Below, in pieces: positions 51,269-61,795 of a DNA stretch of 64,000 nt. How positions within the stretch are numbered: the first letter of the stretch is position 1; the number at the start of each line of letters is the position of its first letter. The notes beneath the pieces were generated by a model. It saw only the letters and a program-made list of their open reading frames with translations. It was not told the origin of the DNA and searched no databases. Made by a program: the position numbers and the translations under genes. This DNA comes from Sphingomonas sp. CROZ-RG-20F-R02-07 (GTDB lineage: Bacteria; Pseudomonadota; Alphaproteobacteria; Sphingomonadales; Sphingomonadaceae), in assembly GCF_022662335.1 (NCBI RefSeq), contig NZ_JAKNQJ010000009.1:1-64000 (forward strand). The letters are read 5' to 3'.

Positions 51269-51375
51269 GCTGCACCCCGCATCGGCTGGAGCGGCGTGTG
51301 GTGGGCGGTTGGGTGGCGGGCGGCATCGCGCGGGGCGATCCGGCGGGCGAAGGCGGGGGTGTGTGGGTGGGGCAT
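51265..51375 (-). CDS. Small His/Pro-rich frame (36 aa), possible leader peptide
   Basis: A 36-residue frame from ATG 51375 with GGAGGA five bases upstream, the best ribosome binding site in this gap. The stop overlaps the GTG of the 449-residue gene, so translation of the large gene may depend on it. The product is rich in Ala, Arg, His and Pro (PHPHTPAF at its start). No family is recognised. Confidence 0.5.
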   Translation of the reverse strand: MPHPHTPAFARRIAPRDAARHPTAHHTPLQPMRGAA

Positions 51376-51608
51376 GGGGTCCTCCGTGTCACGAGAGGGC
51401 CGAGCAGATATGCCGGAACGGGGCGTGTAGGACAGCCCGCGCCGCGAGAATTTGGCAAAGCCAAAGGCGAGCCTCCGGGCGCGGGCCCGGCCGGCGGGGC
51501 CAGCAGCCCCGACCGACGACGCGGCTTCGCCGCGGCGCGCCCGCCATCCCTTCTCACATCCGATGCTTCTCCGGTTGCGAGATGGGCGGCCCATCCACAC
51601 ACTCCCGC
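51376..51608. other. Gap between the HTH protein operon and brnTA
   Basis: No gene is supported. It holds a perfect hairpin TTTGGC-AAA-GCCAAA (51451-51465) and a GC-rich stretch with a GCGGC-TTC-GCCGC hairpin near 51520. Divergent promoters for both flanking operons must lie here or just beside it. Confidence 0.5.
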
Positions 51609-51637
51609 TTGACAACCGACATTATGTAGCTACATAA
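51609..51637 (+). promoter_or_regulatory. brnTA promoter with operator palindrome
   Basis: TTGACA at 51609-51614, then 16 bp, then TACATA at 51631-51636 as a -10 candidate. The perfect 16-bp palindrome TTATGTAGCTACATAA (51622-51637) covers the -10. BrnA represses its own operon, so this palindrome is its probable binding site. The brnT GTG is at 51648. Confidence 0.75.
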
Positions 51638-51647
51638 AGAGGTATGC

Positions 51648-51920
51648 GTGGAGATCAGCTTCGATCCGCTCAAACGGGACGTCACGCTGCAAGAGCGCGG
51701 ACTCGATTTCGCCGATGCCGGGACGGTGTTCGAAGGACCGACCTTCACCTTCGAAGACACGCGGTTCGTCTATGCCGAGCGCCGCTTTTCGACCTTCGGC
51801 CTGCTGAACGGTCGCATGGTGGTGCTGATCTGGAGCGAAACCGCAGAAGGTCGACGGATCATATCGATGAGGAAAGCCAATGACCGCGAGCAAGCCCGCT
51901 ATCGTCACCGAATGGGTTGA
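51648..51920 (+). CDS. brnT: BrnT family toxin
   Basis: 90 residues from GTG 51648. The BrnT pattern is complete: ISFDPLKRDVTLQERGLDFADAGTVFEGP at the start, then EDTRFVYAERRFSTFGLLNGRMVVLIWSE and GRRIISMRKANDREQARY at the end. BrnT is a RelE-fold ribonuclease that blocks translation. It overlaps brnA by 41 bp, the usual toxin-first order of this module. Confidence 0.95.
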   Translation: MEISFDPLKRDVTLQERGLDFADAGTVFEGPTFTFEDTRFVYAERRFSTFGLLNGRMVVLIWSETAEGRRIISMRKANDREQARYRHRMG

Positions 51921-52179
51921 CCCCGACGACGCGCCGGAATGGACGGACGAGATGTTCGATGCGGCCGAGATCGCCGTGGGTGGAAAGGTCGTCCGACCGG
52001 CGACGGGCCATCTCGGCCCGAACGGTGTCGTGCGTGGCCGACCGCCGCAGCGGGACAAGGCGAAGCAGCAAGTGACGCTGCGGCTGGACGCGGACGTGCT
52101 CGCGTGGTTTCGCCAGAGCGGGCCGGGCTGGCAGGGGCGGATCAATGCGGCTTTGCGGAAGGTGGAAGGACTGTGCTGA
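51880..52179 (+). CDS. brnA: BrnA family antitoxin
   Basis: 99 residues. N-terminal toxin-binding part (DDAPEWTDEMFDAAEI) and C-terminal ribbon-helix-helix domain (KQQVTLRLDADVLAWFRQSGPGWQGRINAALRKV) as in BrnA. It neutralises BrnT and represses the operon, probably through the palindrome at 51622-51637. An AT-rich segment with other gene content begins directly after its stop. Confidence 0.95.
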   Translation: MTASKPAIVTEWVDPDDAPEWTDEMFDAAEIAVGGKVVRPATGHLGPNGVVRGRPPQRDKAKQQVTLRLDADVLAWFRQSGPGWQGRINAALRKVEGLC

Positions 52180-52194
52180 TCTTTCCGCGATAAA

Positions 52195-52701
52195 TTATTT
52201 CGGTCGCATGTATTCCAGCATGCTGAGCATATTCGTCGCGTTGATAACGCCCCAACATTCCCGGAGGGTAAGGCTGATAAGGAAATACATCCAAAATCCT
52301 GCCATCCACGCATCCCATCGATCGCCAAGGAACGAGATTTTAACCCCACCTCCTGCCATTATTGCTACATAGCTTATCATTACAATCACAACAAGAATGG
52401 CAAGCTGGAATCCGTATATATAATCTTCAGTAGGCCTTTCGTCAGTGAAAAGCTTTTCTCGCAATTCTTTTATCTGCAGCATCGTAGATGCACGCGTAGT
52501 CCACGCCATCGACAACCCAATGAGAATAGAACAAGCGGGAAACAAGGCTTTTTGAGCAAATATGAATGGATTCTCATTAATTAGGCTCATTGAAAGTGCC
52601 GCGACTATTACATGGATAGCCATATAGTTATTCAAGACGTTATAAATTCCTCGAGGCCCCTTCTTAGAGCCACGGGTTAACCACTCCCAAAAGTTATCCA
52701 T
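52195..52701 (-). CDS. Hypothetical four-helix membrane protein
   Basis: 168 residues, not recognised. A charged N-terminus (DNFWEWLTRGSKKGPRG) is followed by four hydrophobic segments at about 28-42, 46-66, 96-118 and 130-150, with a cytosolic-looking loop between the second and third (MLQIKELREKLFTDERP). Base composition is far from the neighbours: 23 of 60 bases are G or C at 52381-52440 against 41 of 60 at 53821-53880 in uvrA. The start overlaps the end of the 282-residue gene by 8 bp, so the two are coupled. Presumed horizontal acquisition. Confidence 0.8.
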   Translation of the reverse strand: MDNFWEWLTRGSKKGPRGIYNVLNNYMAIHVIVAALSMSLINENPFIFAQKALFPACSILIGLSMAWTTRASTMLQIKELREKLFTDERPTEDYIYGFQLAILVVIVMISYVAIMAGGGVKISFLGDRWDAWMAGFWMYFLISLTLRECWGVINATNMLSMLEYMRPK

Positions 52702-53542
52702 TATTTACTGGGTTCCGCCGTACACGGCGATACGCCCTTCTGGCACCTTCAAGGACCGCCGACAAAATCGAGGCATCTGGATCAGGCTCGACCGGCTCTG
52801 TCACGGGATTTCCTGTAATATGTATACGCTTCGGCAGGCCACCCTCACTCGGGCGGATTGTCGCGGCAGCCTTCTCACCATCTGCAGCTACCGCATTTGC
52901 GATTTCCTCGATCACATCTTTGTTAAGATCCATTCCTTCGGTCTCAATCGTAGAAGTCTCTCCTCCGACTTCCTGTGTAAATTCCTTCGCTGGACCTTGT
53001 ATTAAGCGATCCACATCGATCGGGTTTGGCCGCGATACGGTGAAACTAAATCTTATCACCGCCTTCGATCTATGGATAGCCTCTATGAAGCCAACGGGGT
53101 CTTGTATCGGCTCGACCGATATAATCGAGTTTGCCCTTTCTGCAAAGGGCGCTGCATTCAACAGGGTGGCCAACTTGTTTGCGATTTGAGAGGTATTCTG
53201 GGAAACGCCCGCCTTTCGGATTATCCCACAAACTTGTATTTCTTCGTCAAATACGCCGAATGTAAATGGCGCCCGCATGGCTTCTTCTTCAAGAAAGTCA
53301 TGGGTACTATCATCAAACTGCTGTACAGTTACAGCCTGCTTTCGCCCCATCGCAAACGCGACGCCACCTTCGCCAATATTTTTTACATTTCCAATGTGCC
53401 ACTCTGAACCTCTGCCTACATCCGCTGTGGGCTTAAACTCAATAGATCTCACAATGATGGAGGAAGGGGTATCCGAGCTACGCAACAAGTCTCCTTGCGG
53501 TAAAGTCTCGCATTTTATGCGTAACACATGGATGTAAAACAT
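52694..53542 (-). CDS. Hypothetical cytosolic protein, AT-rich module
   Basis: 282 residues, not recognised. No signal peptide or membrane segment. The N-terminal half looks beta-rich (YIHVLRIKCETLP, SIIVRSIEFKPTADVG, EWHIGNVKNIGEGGVAFAMG); a middle part has EEIQVCGIIRKAGVSQNTSQIANKLATLLN and VIRFSFTVSRPNPIDVDRLI; the C-terminus is charged and ends RRAYRRVRRNP. It starts 41 bp after the uvrA stop on the same strand with no terminator between. It forms a two-gene unit with the membrane protein downstream. Function unknown. Confidence 0.8.
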   Translation of the reverse strand: MFYIHVLRIKCETLPQGDLLRSSDTPSSIIVRSIEFKPTADVGRGSEWHIGNVKNIGEGGVAFAMGRKQAVTVQQFDDSTHDFLEEEAMRAPFTFGVFDEEIQVCGIIRKAGVSQNTSQIANKLATLLNAAPFAERANSIISVEPIQDPVGFIEAIHRSKAVIRFSFTVSRPNPIDVDRLIQGPAKEFTQEVGGETSTIETEGMDLNKDVIEEIANAVAADGEKAAATIRPSEGGLPKRIHITGNPVTEPVEPDPDASILSAVLEGARRAYRRVRRNPVNNG

Positions 53543-53583
53543 CGCACCCCCGTTGGCTGTCTCCCATCCGTTAGATCATTCCA

Positions 53584-56466
53584 CTATGATTTTAGCAACG
53601 GCGCCAGATACCGCCCCGTAAAGCTCCCCGCCGCCTTCGCCACCGCTTCCGGCACGCCTTCCGCCACGATCTCGCCGCCCTTCACGCCGCCTTCGGGCCC
53701 CAGGTCGATCACCCAGTCCGCGGTCTTGATGACGTCGAGATTGTGTTCGATCACCACCACCGTATTGCCCTGCTCGACCAGCGCGTGGAGCACTTCGAGC
53801 AACTTGCGCACGTCTTCGAAATGCAGGCCGGTGGTCGGTTCGTCGAGGATGTAGAGCGTGTTGCCGGTCGCCCGCCGCGACAGTTCCTTGGCGAGCTTCA
53901 CGCGCTGCGCCTCGCCGCCGCTCAAGGTCGTCGCCTGCTGGCCGACCTTCACATAGCCCAGCCCCACCTCGACCAGCATCGCCATCCGGTCGCGGATGGG
54001 CGGCACCGCGGCGAAGAAGGCGGCGGCGTCCTCGACGGTCATGTCGAGCACATCGGCGATGCTGTGGCCCTTGAACTTCACCTCCAGCGTCTCGCGGTTG
54101 TAGCGCGCGCCGTGGCACACGTCGCACGTCACATAGACGTCGGGCAGGAAGTGCATCTCGATCTTCAGCACGCCGTCGCCCTGGCACGCCTCGCACCGGC
54201 CGCCCTTCACGTTGAAGCTGAAGCGGCCGGGCTTGTAGCCGCGCGCGTTCGATTCCGGCAGCCCGGCGAACCAGTCGCGGATCAGCGTGAAGCTGCCGGT
54301 ATAGGTCGCCGGGTTGCTGCGCGGGGTGCGGCCGATCGGCGACTGATCGATGTCGATCACCTTGTCGAGATATTGCAGGCCGGTGATCCTGTCGTGCTTG
54401 CCCTGCTGGATCCGCGCGCCGTTCAGCTCGCGCGCGGCGGCGGCATAGAGCGTGTCGATCGTGAAGCTCGACTTGCCGCTGCCCGACACGCCGGTGATGC
54501 AGGTGAAGGTGCCCAAGGGGATGCTCGCGGTCACGCCGCGCAGATTGTTGGCCACCGCATTGTGGACGGTGAGCTTCTTGCCGTTGCCCTTGCGGCGCTT
54601 GGCCGGCACCGGCACCTTGCGGACGCCGTTCAGGTAATCGGCGGTGATGCTGGTCTTGGATTTGAGCAGCTGCTTCAGCGTGCCCTGCGCGACGACCGCG
54701 CCGCCGTGCACGCCGGCGCCCGGCCCCATGTCGATGATGTAATCCGCGGTGCGGATCGCATCCTCGTCATGCTCGACCACCAGCACGGTGTTGCCGAGAT
54801 CGCGCAAGCGCCGGAGCGTGGCGAGCAGCATGTCGTTGTCGCGCTGGTGAAGCCCGATGCTCGGCTCGTCGAGCACGTAGAGCACGCCCGACAGGCCGCT
54901 GCCGATCTGGCTGGCGAGGCGGATGCGCTGCGATTCGCCGCCGCTGAGCGTGCCCGAGGTGCGATCGAGGTTGAGATAATCGAGCCCGACATTGTTGAGG
55001 AAGCCGAGCCGCTCGACGATCTCCTTCAGGATGCGCTCGGCGATCGCGTTCTGCTGGTCGCCCAGATGCTGCGGCAGATCGGTGAAGAAGGCGAGCGCGT
55101 CGACCACCGACAGATGCGTGGCATAGGCGATGTCCTTCATCGCGATCTTCACCGCCAGCGCCTCGGGCTTCAGGCGCGCGCCGTGGCAGACCTCGCAGGG
55201 TGCTGCGGACTGGTACTTCGCCAGCTCCTCGCGCATCCACGCGCTCTCGGTCTGGAGCATGCGGCGGTTGAGATTGCCGATCACGCCCTCGAAGGGCTTG
55301 GAAACGTCGTACTTCTTCTTGCCGTCGATGAAGGTCAGCGTGACGGGCTTGCCCTTGGAGCCGTGGAGGATGGTGCGGCGCACCTCCTCGGGCAGCTCGG
55401 CCCACGGCGTCTCGAGCGAAAAGGCGAATTCGCGCGCCAGGCTGCCCAGCACCTGCATGTAATAGGGGCTGGGCGGATTGGATTTCGCCCAGGGCACCAC
55501 CGCGCCCTTCTTGATCGACAGGCCGTGATTGGGCACGACGAGGTCCTCGTCGAACAGCAGCTTCTCGCCGAGGCCGTCACAGGCCGGGCACGCCCCCTGC
55601 GGCGCGTTGAAGCTGAACAGCCGGGGCTCGATCTCGCTGATCGTGAAGCCGCTGACCGGGCAGGCGAATTTCTCGCTGAACACGATGCGGCCGGGCGGCG
55701 CGTGATCGCCCAGCACTTCGGATTTGGGGGTATGCGCCTCGACCGGATCGGCGGGATCGACATAGGCCAGCCCCTCGGCCAGCTTCAGCGCGGTCTCGAA
55801 GCTCTCCGCCAGCCGGGTCGCGATGTCGCCGCCCGTCACGAGGCGGTCGACCACCACCTCGATGTCGTGCTTGTATTTCTTGTCGAGCGCGGGCGCCTCG
55901 TCGATCTCATGCACCTGCCCGTCGATCCGCACGCGGGTGAAGCCCGCCTTCTGCCATTCCTGCAGCTCCTTGCGGTATTCGCCCTTGCGGCCGCGCACGA
56001 CGGGCGCGAGCAGGTACAGCCGCGTGCCCTCGGGCAGCGCCAGCACGCGGTCGACCATCTGGCTGACGGTCTGCGCGGCGATCGGCTCGCCGGTGGCGGG
56101 GCTGTAGGGCACGCCGACGCGCGCCCAGAGCAGGCGCATATAGTCGTAGATCTCGGTGACGGTCGCCACCGTGGAGCGCGGGTTGCGGCTCGTGGTCTTC
56201 TGCTCGATCGAAATGGCGGGGGAGAGCCCCTCGATATGATCGACATCGGGCTTCTGCATCAGTTCGAGGAACTGGCGCGCATAGGCCGACAGGCTCTCGA
56301 CATAGCGCCGCTGGCCCTCGGCATAGATGGTGTCGAAGGCGAGGCTCGACTTGCCCGACCCCGAGAGGCCGGTGATGACCGTCAGCGTGTCGCGGGGGAT
56401 GTCGATGTCGACGTCCTTGAGGTTGTGCTCGCGCGCGCCGCGGACGGAGATCTTGGTCAGGGACAT
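53584..56466 (-). CDS. uvrA: Excinuclease ABC subunit A
   Basis: DNA damage sensor of nucleotide excision repair. 960 residues with two ABC ATPase modules: [12 protein letters not shown] and [15 protein letters not shown] (Walker A), [12 protein letters not shown] and [15 protein letters not shown] (signatures), and [14 protein letters not shown] and [14 protein letters not shown] (Walker B). Zinc motifs [13 protein letters not shown] and [18 protein letters not shown] are complete. The stop lies beside the AT-rich two-gene module. Confidence 0.98.
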   Translation of the reverse strand: MSLTKISVRGAREHNLKDVDIDIPRDTLTVITGLSGSGKSSLAFDTIYAEGQRRYVESLSAYARQFLELMQKPDVDHIEGLSPAISIEQKTTSRNPRSTVATVTEIYDYMRLLWARVGVPYSPATGEPIAAQTVSQMVDRVLALPEGTRLYLLAPVVRGRKGEYRKELQEWQKAGFTRVRIDGQVHEIDEAPALDKKYKHDIEVVVDRLVTGGDIATRLAESFETALKLAEGLAYVDPADPVEAHTPKSEVLGDHAPPGRIVFSEKFACPVSGFTISEIEPRLFSFNAPQGACPACDGLGEKLLFDEDLVVPNHGLSIKKGAVVPWAKSNPPSPYYMQVLGSLAREFAFSLETPWAELPEEVRRTILHGSKGKPVTLTFIDGKKKYDVSKPFEGVIGNLNRRMLQTESAWMREELAKYQSAAPCEVCHGARLKPEALAVKIAMKDIAYATHLSVVDALAFFTDLPQHLGDQQNAIAERILKEIVERLGFLNNVGLDYLNLDRTSGTLSGGESQRIRLASQIGSGLSGVLYVLDEPSIGLHQRDNDMLLATLRRLRDLGNTVLVVEHDEDAIRTADYIIDMGPGAGVHGGAVVAQGTLKQLLKSKTSITADYLNGVRKVPVPAKRRKGNGKKLTVHNAVANNLRGVTASIPLGTFTCITGVSGSGKSSFTIDTLYAAAARELNGARIQQGKHDRITGLQYLDKVIDIDQSPIGRTPRSNPATYTGSFTLIRDWFAGLPESNARGYKPGRFSFNVKGGRCEACQGDGVLKIEMHFLPDVYVTCDVCHGARYNRETLEVKFKGHSIADVLDMTVEDAAAFFAAVPPIRDRMAMLVEVGLGYVKVGQQATTLSGGEAQRVKLAKELSRRATGNTLYILDEPTTGLHFEDVRKLLEVLHALVEQGNTVVVIEHNLDVIKTADWVIDLGPEGGVKGGEIVAEGVPEAVAKAAGSFTGRYLAPLLKS

Positions 56467-56602
56467 GGACGAGTTCTACTTCTGTTCTGCAGGGAGCGCC
56501 AGAGGGCGGATCGGGCCGGGGGACGAGATAGGAACACGAACGTCGCCCCGCCACCATGGTTGCGCGCCGGGGTCGAAGCCCCGCTGGTTGAAGGTGGGCG
56601 AT

Positions 56603-56626
56603 CGTGTATTATCTGTCTGATACACG
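56603..56626. promoter_or_regulatory. Inverted repeat upstream of the 109-residue gene
   Basis: CGTGTAT (56603-56609) and ATACACG (56620-56626) flank a 10-bp spacer, 14 bp before the gene start. It could be an operator or a short hairpin in the leader. Not assigned to any known regulator. Confidence 0.4.
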
Positions 56627-56639
56627 AAAGGACGCGACC

Positions 56640-56969
56640 ATGGCCAAGACGACGAAGATCCCCAAGCGCATCGCCGGGGTGAAGCTGCCCAAGGACCTGC
56701 GCAAGGCCGGCAACGCGCTGATCGAGCGCGCGCAGAGCCCCGAAGGGCGGCAGGTGCTGACCGCCGGCCTCGCCATGGCCGCGACCGCCGCCACCGCCGC
56801 ACTCGCCAAGCGCGCGCAGACCCCGCCCGAGCCCGCGCGGCCCGCCCCCGAAGCCCCCGACGCCCCGCCCCAGGGCACGCAGAGCGCGCCGGATCCGCAG
56901 GCGATGGCCGACGCCTTCATGGGCGCCGCCGAGCGCGCGCTGGGGCAGTTTTTCGGGAAGCGGGTGTAA
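56640..56969 (+). CDS. Hypothetical protein (109 aa)
   Basis: 109 residues from ATG 56640, eight bases after AAAGGA; the in-frame ATG at 56604 lies inside the upstream inverted repeat and is less likely. The N-terminus is basic (KTTKIPKRIAGVKLPKDLRKAGNAL), a hydrophobic Ala-rich stretch follows (LTAGLAMAATAATAALA), then a Pro/Ala linker and a short amphipathic end (AFMGAAERALGQFFGKRV). Not recognised; resembles small sphingomonad proteins with a basic head. Confidence 0.75.
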   Translation: MAKTTKIPKRIAGVKLPKDLRKAGNALIERAQSPEGRQVLTAGLAMAATAATAALAKRAQTPPEPARPAPEAPDAPPQGTQSAPDPQAMADAFMGAAERALGQFFGKRV

Positions 56970-57132
56970 AGCTCCTGGCGGGGCGGGCGAGGATCGCTCG
57001 CATCCGCGATGGGCGCACGCGGCATGACCATCGCCGTCGAGATGGATCGGAAACGAATGCGAAATCCCGACCCATCGCTTTGACACCGCAAGCCGGCGGC
57101 GCATGATCGCGGCTTCAGGCTCGGGGGCTCGC

Positions 57133-58251
57133 ATGACACGATCGTTTATGCTTTTCGCATTGCTGCTCGCGGCATCGCCAGCCTCCGCGCAGCAGGCGGG
57201 GGCTGCGCAGGCGGGAGGCGAACAGGCGGGCACGCCCGCGTCCGCTGCCAATCTCGCGCTCGGGGCGGACATCGCCGCCAAGCTGTTGCCCGACGGCACC
57301 TATCAGCGGATCATGGGCGGCGCGATGTCCACGATGATGGACGGCATCACCAGCCAGATAACCGCAATGCCGCTCGCGCCGTTCCTGCGCTCGGCCGGCC
57401 TGCCGGCGGCCGATACCGCACGGATGGGCAAGGCGACGCTCAAACAGGTCATGGAGATCGTGGATCCTGCCTATGACCAGCGCATGCGCGTGATGATGCC
57501 GGTGATGATGCGCGAAATGGGCCGCGTCATGTCGCAGGTCGAACCCCAGATGCGCGACGGACTCGCGCACGCCTATGCTGCCCATTTCACGTCGGCGCAG
57601 CTCCGCGACATCGATCGCTTTTTCAATACTCCCAGCGGCGGTGCCTTCGCCTCGCAGAATATGACGATCGCCAGCGATCCGGCGGTAGTGCGAACGCTGA
57701 CGGCCTTCATGCCGACGCTCGTACAGGCGTTGCCCGGGATCATGCAGAAAACACAGGCTGCGGTGGCCGACCTGCCGAAAGCCAAAACGCCGCAGACTCT
57801 CTCGGACGCGGATCGGCAGAAGCTGGGGCGACTCCTCGGAACCTATATCGGTCGGGCGCCGCAAATGGGCGCGCCCGCACCCGCCGCGCCAGCCGCACCG
57901 GCCGGCCCCGACAGGGCGGTCGCACCGGTCGGCAATATCGCGGCTTTGTTCGGCCCCGACGCCTATCCCCCCGCCGCCATGCGCGCCGAGAGCCAGGGGC
58001 GCGTCGTGGCGAACCTCGGCATCGATCCGGCCGGCAAGGCATTTGCGTGCACCATCGCCGTCTCGAGCGGCAGCAGCGTCCTCGACGCGAGAACCTGCGA
58101 AATCGCCATCGCCACCATGCGGTTCACTCCGGCGACGGACCACAAGGCCCGCCCGATCGCCGGCACATACCAGCTACCCGTCCGTTGGGTACTGCCCGCC
58201 GACGCCGGTCCCGAACGCGCGTCGGCTGCGCCGACGCCCGTCGGTAGCTGA
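57133..58251 (+). CDS. DUF2059 protein fused to a TonB C-terminal domain
   Basis: 372 residues from ATG 57133 with a signal peptide (RSFMLFALLLAASPASAQ). Residues ~60-220 match the DUF2059 type (QRMRVMMPVMMREMGRVM and AQLRDIDRFFNTPSGGAFAS). After a Pro/Ala linker (~250-275) comes a TonB C-terminal-like domain (PPAAMRAESQGRVVANLGIDPAGKAFACTI, SSVLDARTCEIAIATMRFTP, YQLPVRWVLP). It has no N-terminal TonB membrane anchor, so it is not an ordinary energy transducer. Location periplasmic; function unknown. Confidence 0.78.
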   Translation: MTRSFMLFALLLAASPASAQQAGAAQAGGEQAGTPASAANLALGADIAAKLLPDGTYQRIMGGAMSTMMDGITSQITAMPLAPFLRSAGLPAADTARMGKATLKQVMEIVDPAYDQRMRVMMPVMMREMGRVMSQVEPQMRDGLAHAYAAHFTSAQLRDIDRFFNTPSGGAFASQNMTIASDPAVVRTLTAFMPTLVQALPGIMQKTQAAVADLPKAKTPQTLSDADRQKLGRLLGTYIGRAPQMGAPAPAAPAAPAGPDRAVAPVGNIAALFGPDAYPPAAMRAESQGRVVANLGIDPAGKAFACTIAVSSGSSVLDARTCEIAIATMRFTPATDHKARPIAGTYQLPVRWVLPADAGPERASAAPTPVGS

Positions 58252-58387
58252 CCGTTCTCCCGACGCGGGCGTGGAGAGCGTGCTGAAGTCACGCCGCCGC
58301 GAACGCGGCGCGGGCGCGAGTTCAGGGGACCGCAGCGGGCTGTGTCCCGGCGGGGACGTCACGCGTAGGGAGGCGCGGCGGCGACCC

Positions 58388-58491
58388 TTCTCCGGCCAAG
58401 GCCGGAGCCCAGTCGGGGGACGATCGCGATGAGCCGGTGCGCGCCGTCACCGGAGACGCCCTAACTGGGCGCCGGCCTTCGCCGGGGAACG
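58388..58491. repeat. Palindromic repeat, family A copy 2
   Basis: Left arm TTCTCCGGCCAAGGCCGGAG plus CCCAGT (58388-58413) and right arm ACTGGGCGCCGGCCTTCGCC plus GGGGAACG (58464-58491) are imperfect reverse complements. It fills most of the 277-bp gap after the DUF2059 fusion gene, where nothing else is seen. Confidence 0.8.
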
Positions 58492-58528
58492 ATGGGTTTC
58501 GGGACGGCGGCGAACACCCGCGTCCCGA

Positions 58529-58843
58529 TCATGCCGCGCCCTTCCCTCGCCACGCGAGCGACGCGCGGTTCAGCGCCGCCATGTCCGCCTCGCCCGCCAC
58601 CGCCGCCTCACCGAGCGCGATGGCGCGGGCCAAGGCCGCCGCTTCCGCATGCGCATAGGCCGGGCGGCGCGCGACATGATCGTACCAGCAGCCGCCGAAC
58701 GCATGGTCGAGCAGGATGCGCTGGAAGCAATGGTCCGCGCGCACCGGCCAGCCGCGCGGGGCCGCGAGCGCGGGGAGCGTGACGCGCGTGAGATGAAGCC
58801 ACGCCGTCTCGAGTGCGGCGCGGGCGGGATCAGGGGACGGCAT
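58529..58843 (-). CDS. Conserved hypothetical protein (104 aa)
   Basis: 104 residues, cytosolic. The segment LTRVTLPALAAPRGWPVRADHCFQRILLDHAFGGCWYDHVARRPAY and the ending LGEAAVAGEADMAALNRASLAWRGKG form a compact pattern I recognise as recurring in Alphaproteobacteria, where it is sometimes labelled acetyltransferase-related without support. A conserved Cys sits at DHCFQRI and a second at GGCWYDH. Function unknown. Confidence 0.8.
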   Translation of the reverse strand: MPSPDPARAALETAWLHLTRVTLPALAAPRGWPVRADHCFQRILLDHAFGGCWYDHVARRPAYAHAEAAALARAIALGEAAVAGEADMAALNRASLAWRGKGAA

Positions 58844-58868
58844 GCGCGGTGCTCCGCGGGCAGGAAAC

Positions 58869-58971
58869 CGTCATGGGAGCAAGTCCCATGACGTCGGACG
58901 CGGCGTTGGGCCGCGCCGGCTGGTCTGACCGCTGCTTGGCTCGACCGTAGCTTCGCTACGACCTCGCCCGG

Positions 58972-58977
<6 letters not shown>
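58869..58977 (-). terminator. Compound hairpins at the end of the lpdA transcript
   Basis: Reading along the plus strand: a perfect 10-bp stem (58869-58878 with 58884-58893), then a 9-bp stem (58923-58931 with 58969-58977) enclosing CGTAGC-TTC-GCTACG (58946-58960). The 9-bp stem runs into the lpdA stop codon. No T-run follows, so these may protect or end the operon mRNA rather than act as a classical intrinsic terminator. Confidence 0.5.
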
Positions 58978-60372
<1,395 letters not shown>

Positions 60373-60382
60373 TTTCATCTCC

Positions 60383-60486
60383 GTTCCCCGGCGGAGGCCG
60401 GGGCCCAGTTGCGGGACGGCATGTAATGATCGCCGCGCCCGTTTACATCGGCCTTCCCCACTGGGCCCCGGCCTCCGCCGGGGAAC
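60383..60486. repeat. Palindromic repeat, family A copy 3
   Basis: Left arm GTTCCCCGGCGGAGGCCGGG plus GCCCAGTT (60383-60410) and right arm CACTGGGCCCCGGCCTCCGC plus CGGGGAAC (60459-60486). It occupies nearly the whole sucB-lpdA gap and starts beside the lpdA ribosome binding site. Confidence 0.9.
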
Positions 60487-60502
60487 AGGCCATCTCGGTT
60501 GC

Positions 60503-61780
60503 TTACAGGTCGATCAGGATCCGCGTCGGGTCCTCGATCGCGTTCTTCAGCGCGACGAGGAAGGTGACCGCCTCGCGGCCGTCGATCAGGCGGTGGTCGT
60601 AGCTGAGCGCCAGATACATCATCGGGCGGATCACCACCTGGCCGTTCACCGCGACCGGGCGTTCGTCGATGCGGTGGAGGCCGAGCACCGCGGACTGCGG
60701 CGGGTTGATGATCGGGGTGGACATCAGCGAACCGAAGACGCCGCCGTTCGAGATGGTGAAGGTGCCGCCCTTCATCTCGTCCATCTTCAGCGTGCCGTCC
60801 TTGGCGCGGCGGCCGAAATCGCCGATCGTCTTCTCGACCTGCGCGACGCTCATCCGGTCGGCATCGCGGATCACGGGAACGACGAGACCGCCGGGCGACG
60901 AGACCGCCACCGAAATGTCGGCATAGTCGTGATAGACGATGTCGTCGCCGTCGATCGAGGCGTTGACGCTCGGGATGTCCTTCAGCGCCATCGTCGCGGC
61001 CTTAACGAAGAAGCCCATGAAGCCGAGCCGTACGCCGTGCTTCTTCTCGAACAGATCCTTGTACTTGGCGCGCGCGGCGATCACCGCGGTCATGTCGACG
61101 TCGTTGAACGTCGTGAGCATCGCGGCGGTGTTCTGTGCCTCCTTCAGGCGCTTGGCGATCGTCTGGCGCAGCCGCGTCATGCGGACGCGCTCTTCCTTGC
61201 GGCCGGCGGCCGGCGCGGCGGGAGCGCCCCCGTCCGACGGGGCGGCGGCAGGCGCGGCGGCGGCGGGCGCGGCGGGCCTGGTCGCGGCGGCGACGACATC
61301 GTCCTTGGTGATCCGACCGTCGCGGCCCGAGCCCTTCACGGTCGAGGGATCGACGCCGTGCTCGAGCACCGCGCGCCGCACCGAGGGCGACAGCGCCGCC
61401 GGCGAATCGCTCGCCGGCGCCTCGCCGCTGCGCTCGCGGGGCTGCTCGCCGGGGCCGGGGCCGGTGCCGTCCTTCGCCTTGTCCGCCATGTCGGCGTTGC
61501 CGGTGGTCGCCCCTGCCTGCGGGGCTGCGGCCGGCGCCGCGCCGCCGGCGTCGACCGTCGCGATCATCGCACCGACCTGCACCGTGTCACCCACCTTCAC
61601 GGCATGCTCGCCCATCACGCCCGCGACGGGCGAGGGCACTTCGACCGAGACCTTGTCGGTCTCCAGGCTGGCGATCGGCTCGTCGGCCTTCACCGGGTCG
61701 CCCGGCTGCTTCAGCCATTCGCCGAGCGTCGCTTCGGTGATCGATTCGCCCAGAACGGGTACGGTGACTTCGGTTGCCAT
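60503..61780 (-). CDS. sucB: 2-oxoglutarate dehydrogenase E2 (dihydrolipoyllysine succinyltransferase)
   Basis: 425 residues. N-terminal lipoyl domain with the target lysine in [17 protein letters not shown], an Ala/Pro linker, a peripheral E1/E3-binding domain ([34 protein letters not shown], shown across the domain), a second Ala-rich linker, and the acyltransferase core ending with the active-site motif [12 protein letters not shown]. Its place between sucA and lpdA and its single lipoyl domain favour SucB over the pyruvate or branched-chain E2. Confidence 0.96.
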   Translation of the reverse strand: MATEVTVPVLGESITEATLGEWLKQPGDPVKADEPIASLETDKVSVEVPSPVAGVMGEHAVKVGDTVQVGAMIATVDAGGAAPAAAPQAGATTGNADMADKAKDGTGPGPGEQPRERSGEAPASDSPAALSPSVRRAVLEHGVDPSTVKGSGRDGRITKDDVVAAATRPAAPAAAAPAAAPSDGGAPAAPAAGRKEERVRMTRLRQTIAKRLKEAQNTAAMLTTFNDVDMTAVIAARAKYKDLFEKKHGVRLGFMGFFVKAATMALKDIPSVNASIDGDDIVYHDYADISVAVSSPGGLVVPVIRDADRMSVAQVEKTIGDFGRRAKDGTLKMDEMKGGTFTISNGGVFGSLMSTPIINPPQSAVLGLHRIDERPVAVNGQVVIRPMMYLALSYDHRLIDGREAVTFLVALKNAIEDPTRILIDL

Positions 61781-61795
61781 GTTCTTTTTTCCTTA

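Noticed and set aside
51600..53583. Prophage or integrative element
   Set aside because: The segment is accessory-looking but has no integrase, phage structural genes, tRNA target or flanking direct repeats that I can see.
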